The translations under genes were made by a program, and so were the position numbers. DNA of 5,171 bases from Candidatus Shapirobacteria bacterium (GTDB lineage: Bacteria > Patescibacteriota > Microgenomatia > UBA12405): NCBI GenBank assembly GCA_003647605.1, contig QMND01000058.1:1-5171 (forward strand). The letters run 5' to 3'. Below are positions 5,147 through 5,171 of the stretch, piece after piece; position 1 is the first letter of the stretch, and every line of letters starts with the position of its first letter. Below the pieces are notes generated by a model. The model did no database searches. It worked only from the letters and a program-made list of their open reading frames with translations, and was not told the origin of the DNA.

Positions 5147-5171
5147 ACTAACAATTTTTACTTTTATACAC

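Overview
The window looks like a piece of a compact, AT-rich bacterial chromosome with almost no intergenic space. The combination of a shortened DprA, a ComM-YraN-DprA gene string, a GT-C-type membrane glycosyltransferase and an archaeal/eukaryotic-type tyrosyl-tRNA synthetase suggests a Candidate Phyla Radiation (Patescibacteria) genome. That placement is inference; there is no rRNA or other marker here to confirm it. TGA reads as a stop at the yraN end and no CDS contains an internal TGA, which argues against the recoded (TGA = Gly) lineages.

Layout from left to right. Bases 2-487 (+) are the C-terminal part of a multi-spanning membrane protein, probably a glycosyltransferase. A short promoter region (488-571) with a near-perfect palindrome leads into an unrecognised cysteine-containing small protein gene (572-895, +). 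Its end overlaps by 4 bases the end of a minus-strand operon read right to left: comM (3690-2155), yraN (2153-1779) and dprA (1782-892), with a 1-base gap and then a 4-base ATGA overlap. A 97-base divergent intergenic region (3691-3787) holds an 18-base perfect palindrome and two facing promoters, one for comM and one for a second small Cys/His-rich protein gene (3788-4018, +). That gene overlaps by 14 bases the end of tyrS (5129-4005, -). The remaining 42 bases (5130-5171) carry the tyrS promoter.

How the genes fit together. ComM (branch-migration helicase), YraN (PD-(D/E)XK nuclease-fold protein) and DprA (RecA loader on single-stranded DNA) form a coherent operon for processing and recombining incoming DNA. 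TyrRS is an unrelated translation gene. The two small Cys-rich genes bracket the DNA-processing operon, both run against it, and both have a palindrome close to their start.

The most notable signal is promoter architecture. comM, tyrS and the 3788-4018 gene each have a TRTG-n-(-10) extended promoter whose predicted transcription start falls on, or one base before, the start codon. Together with the lack of Shine-Dalgarno sequences, this indicates leaderless mRNAs. No RNA genes, mobile elements, CRISPR arrays or convincing intrinsic terminators were seen.
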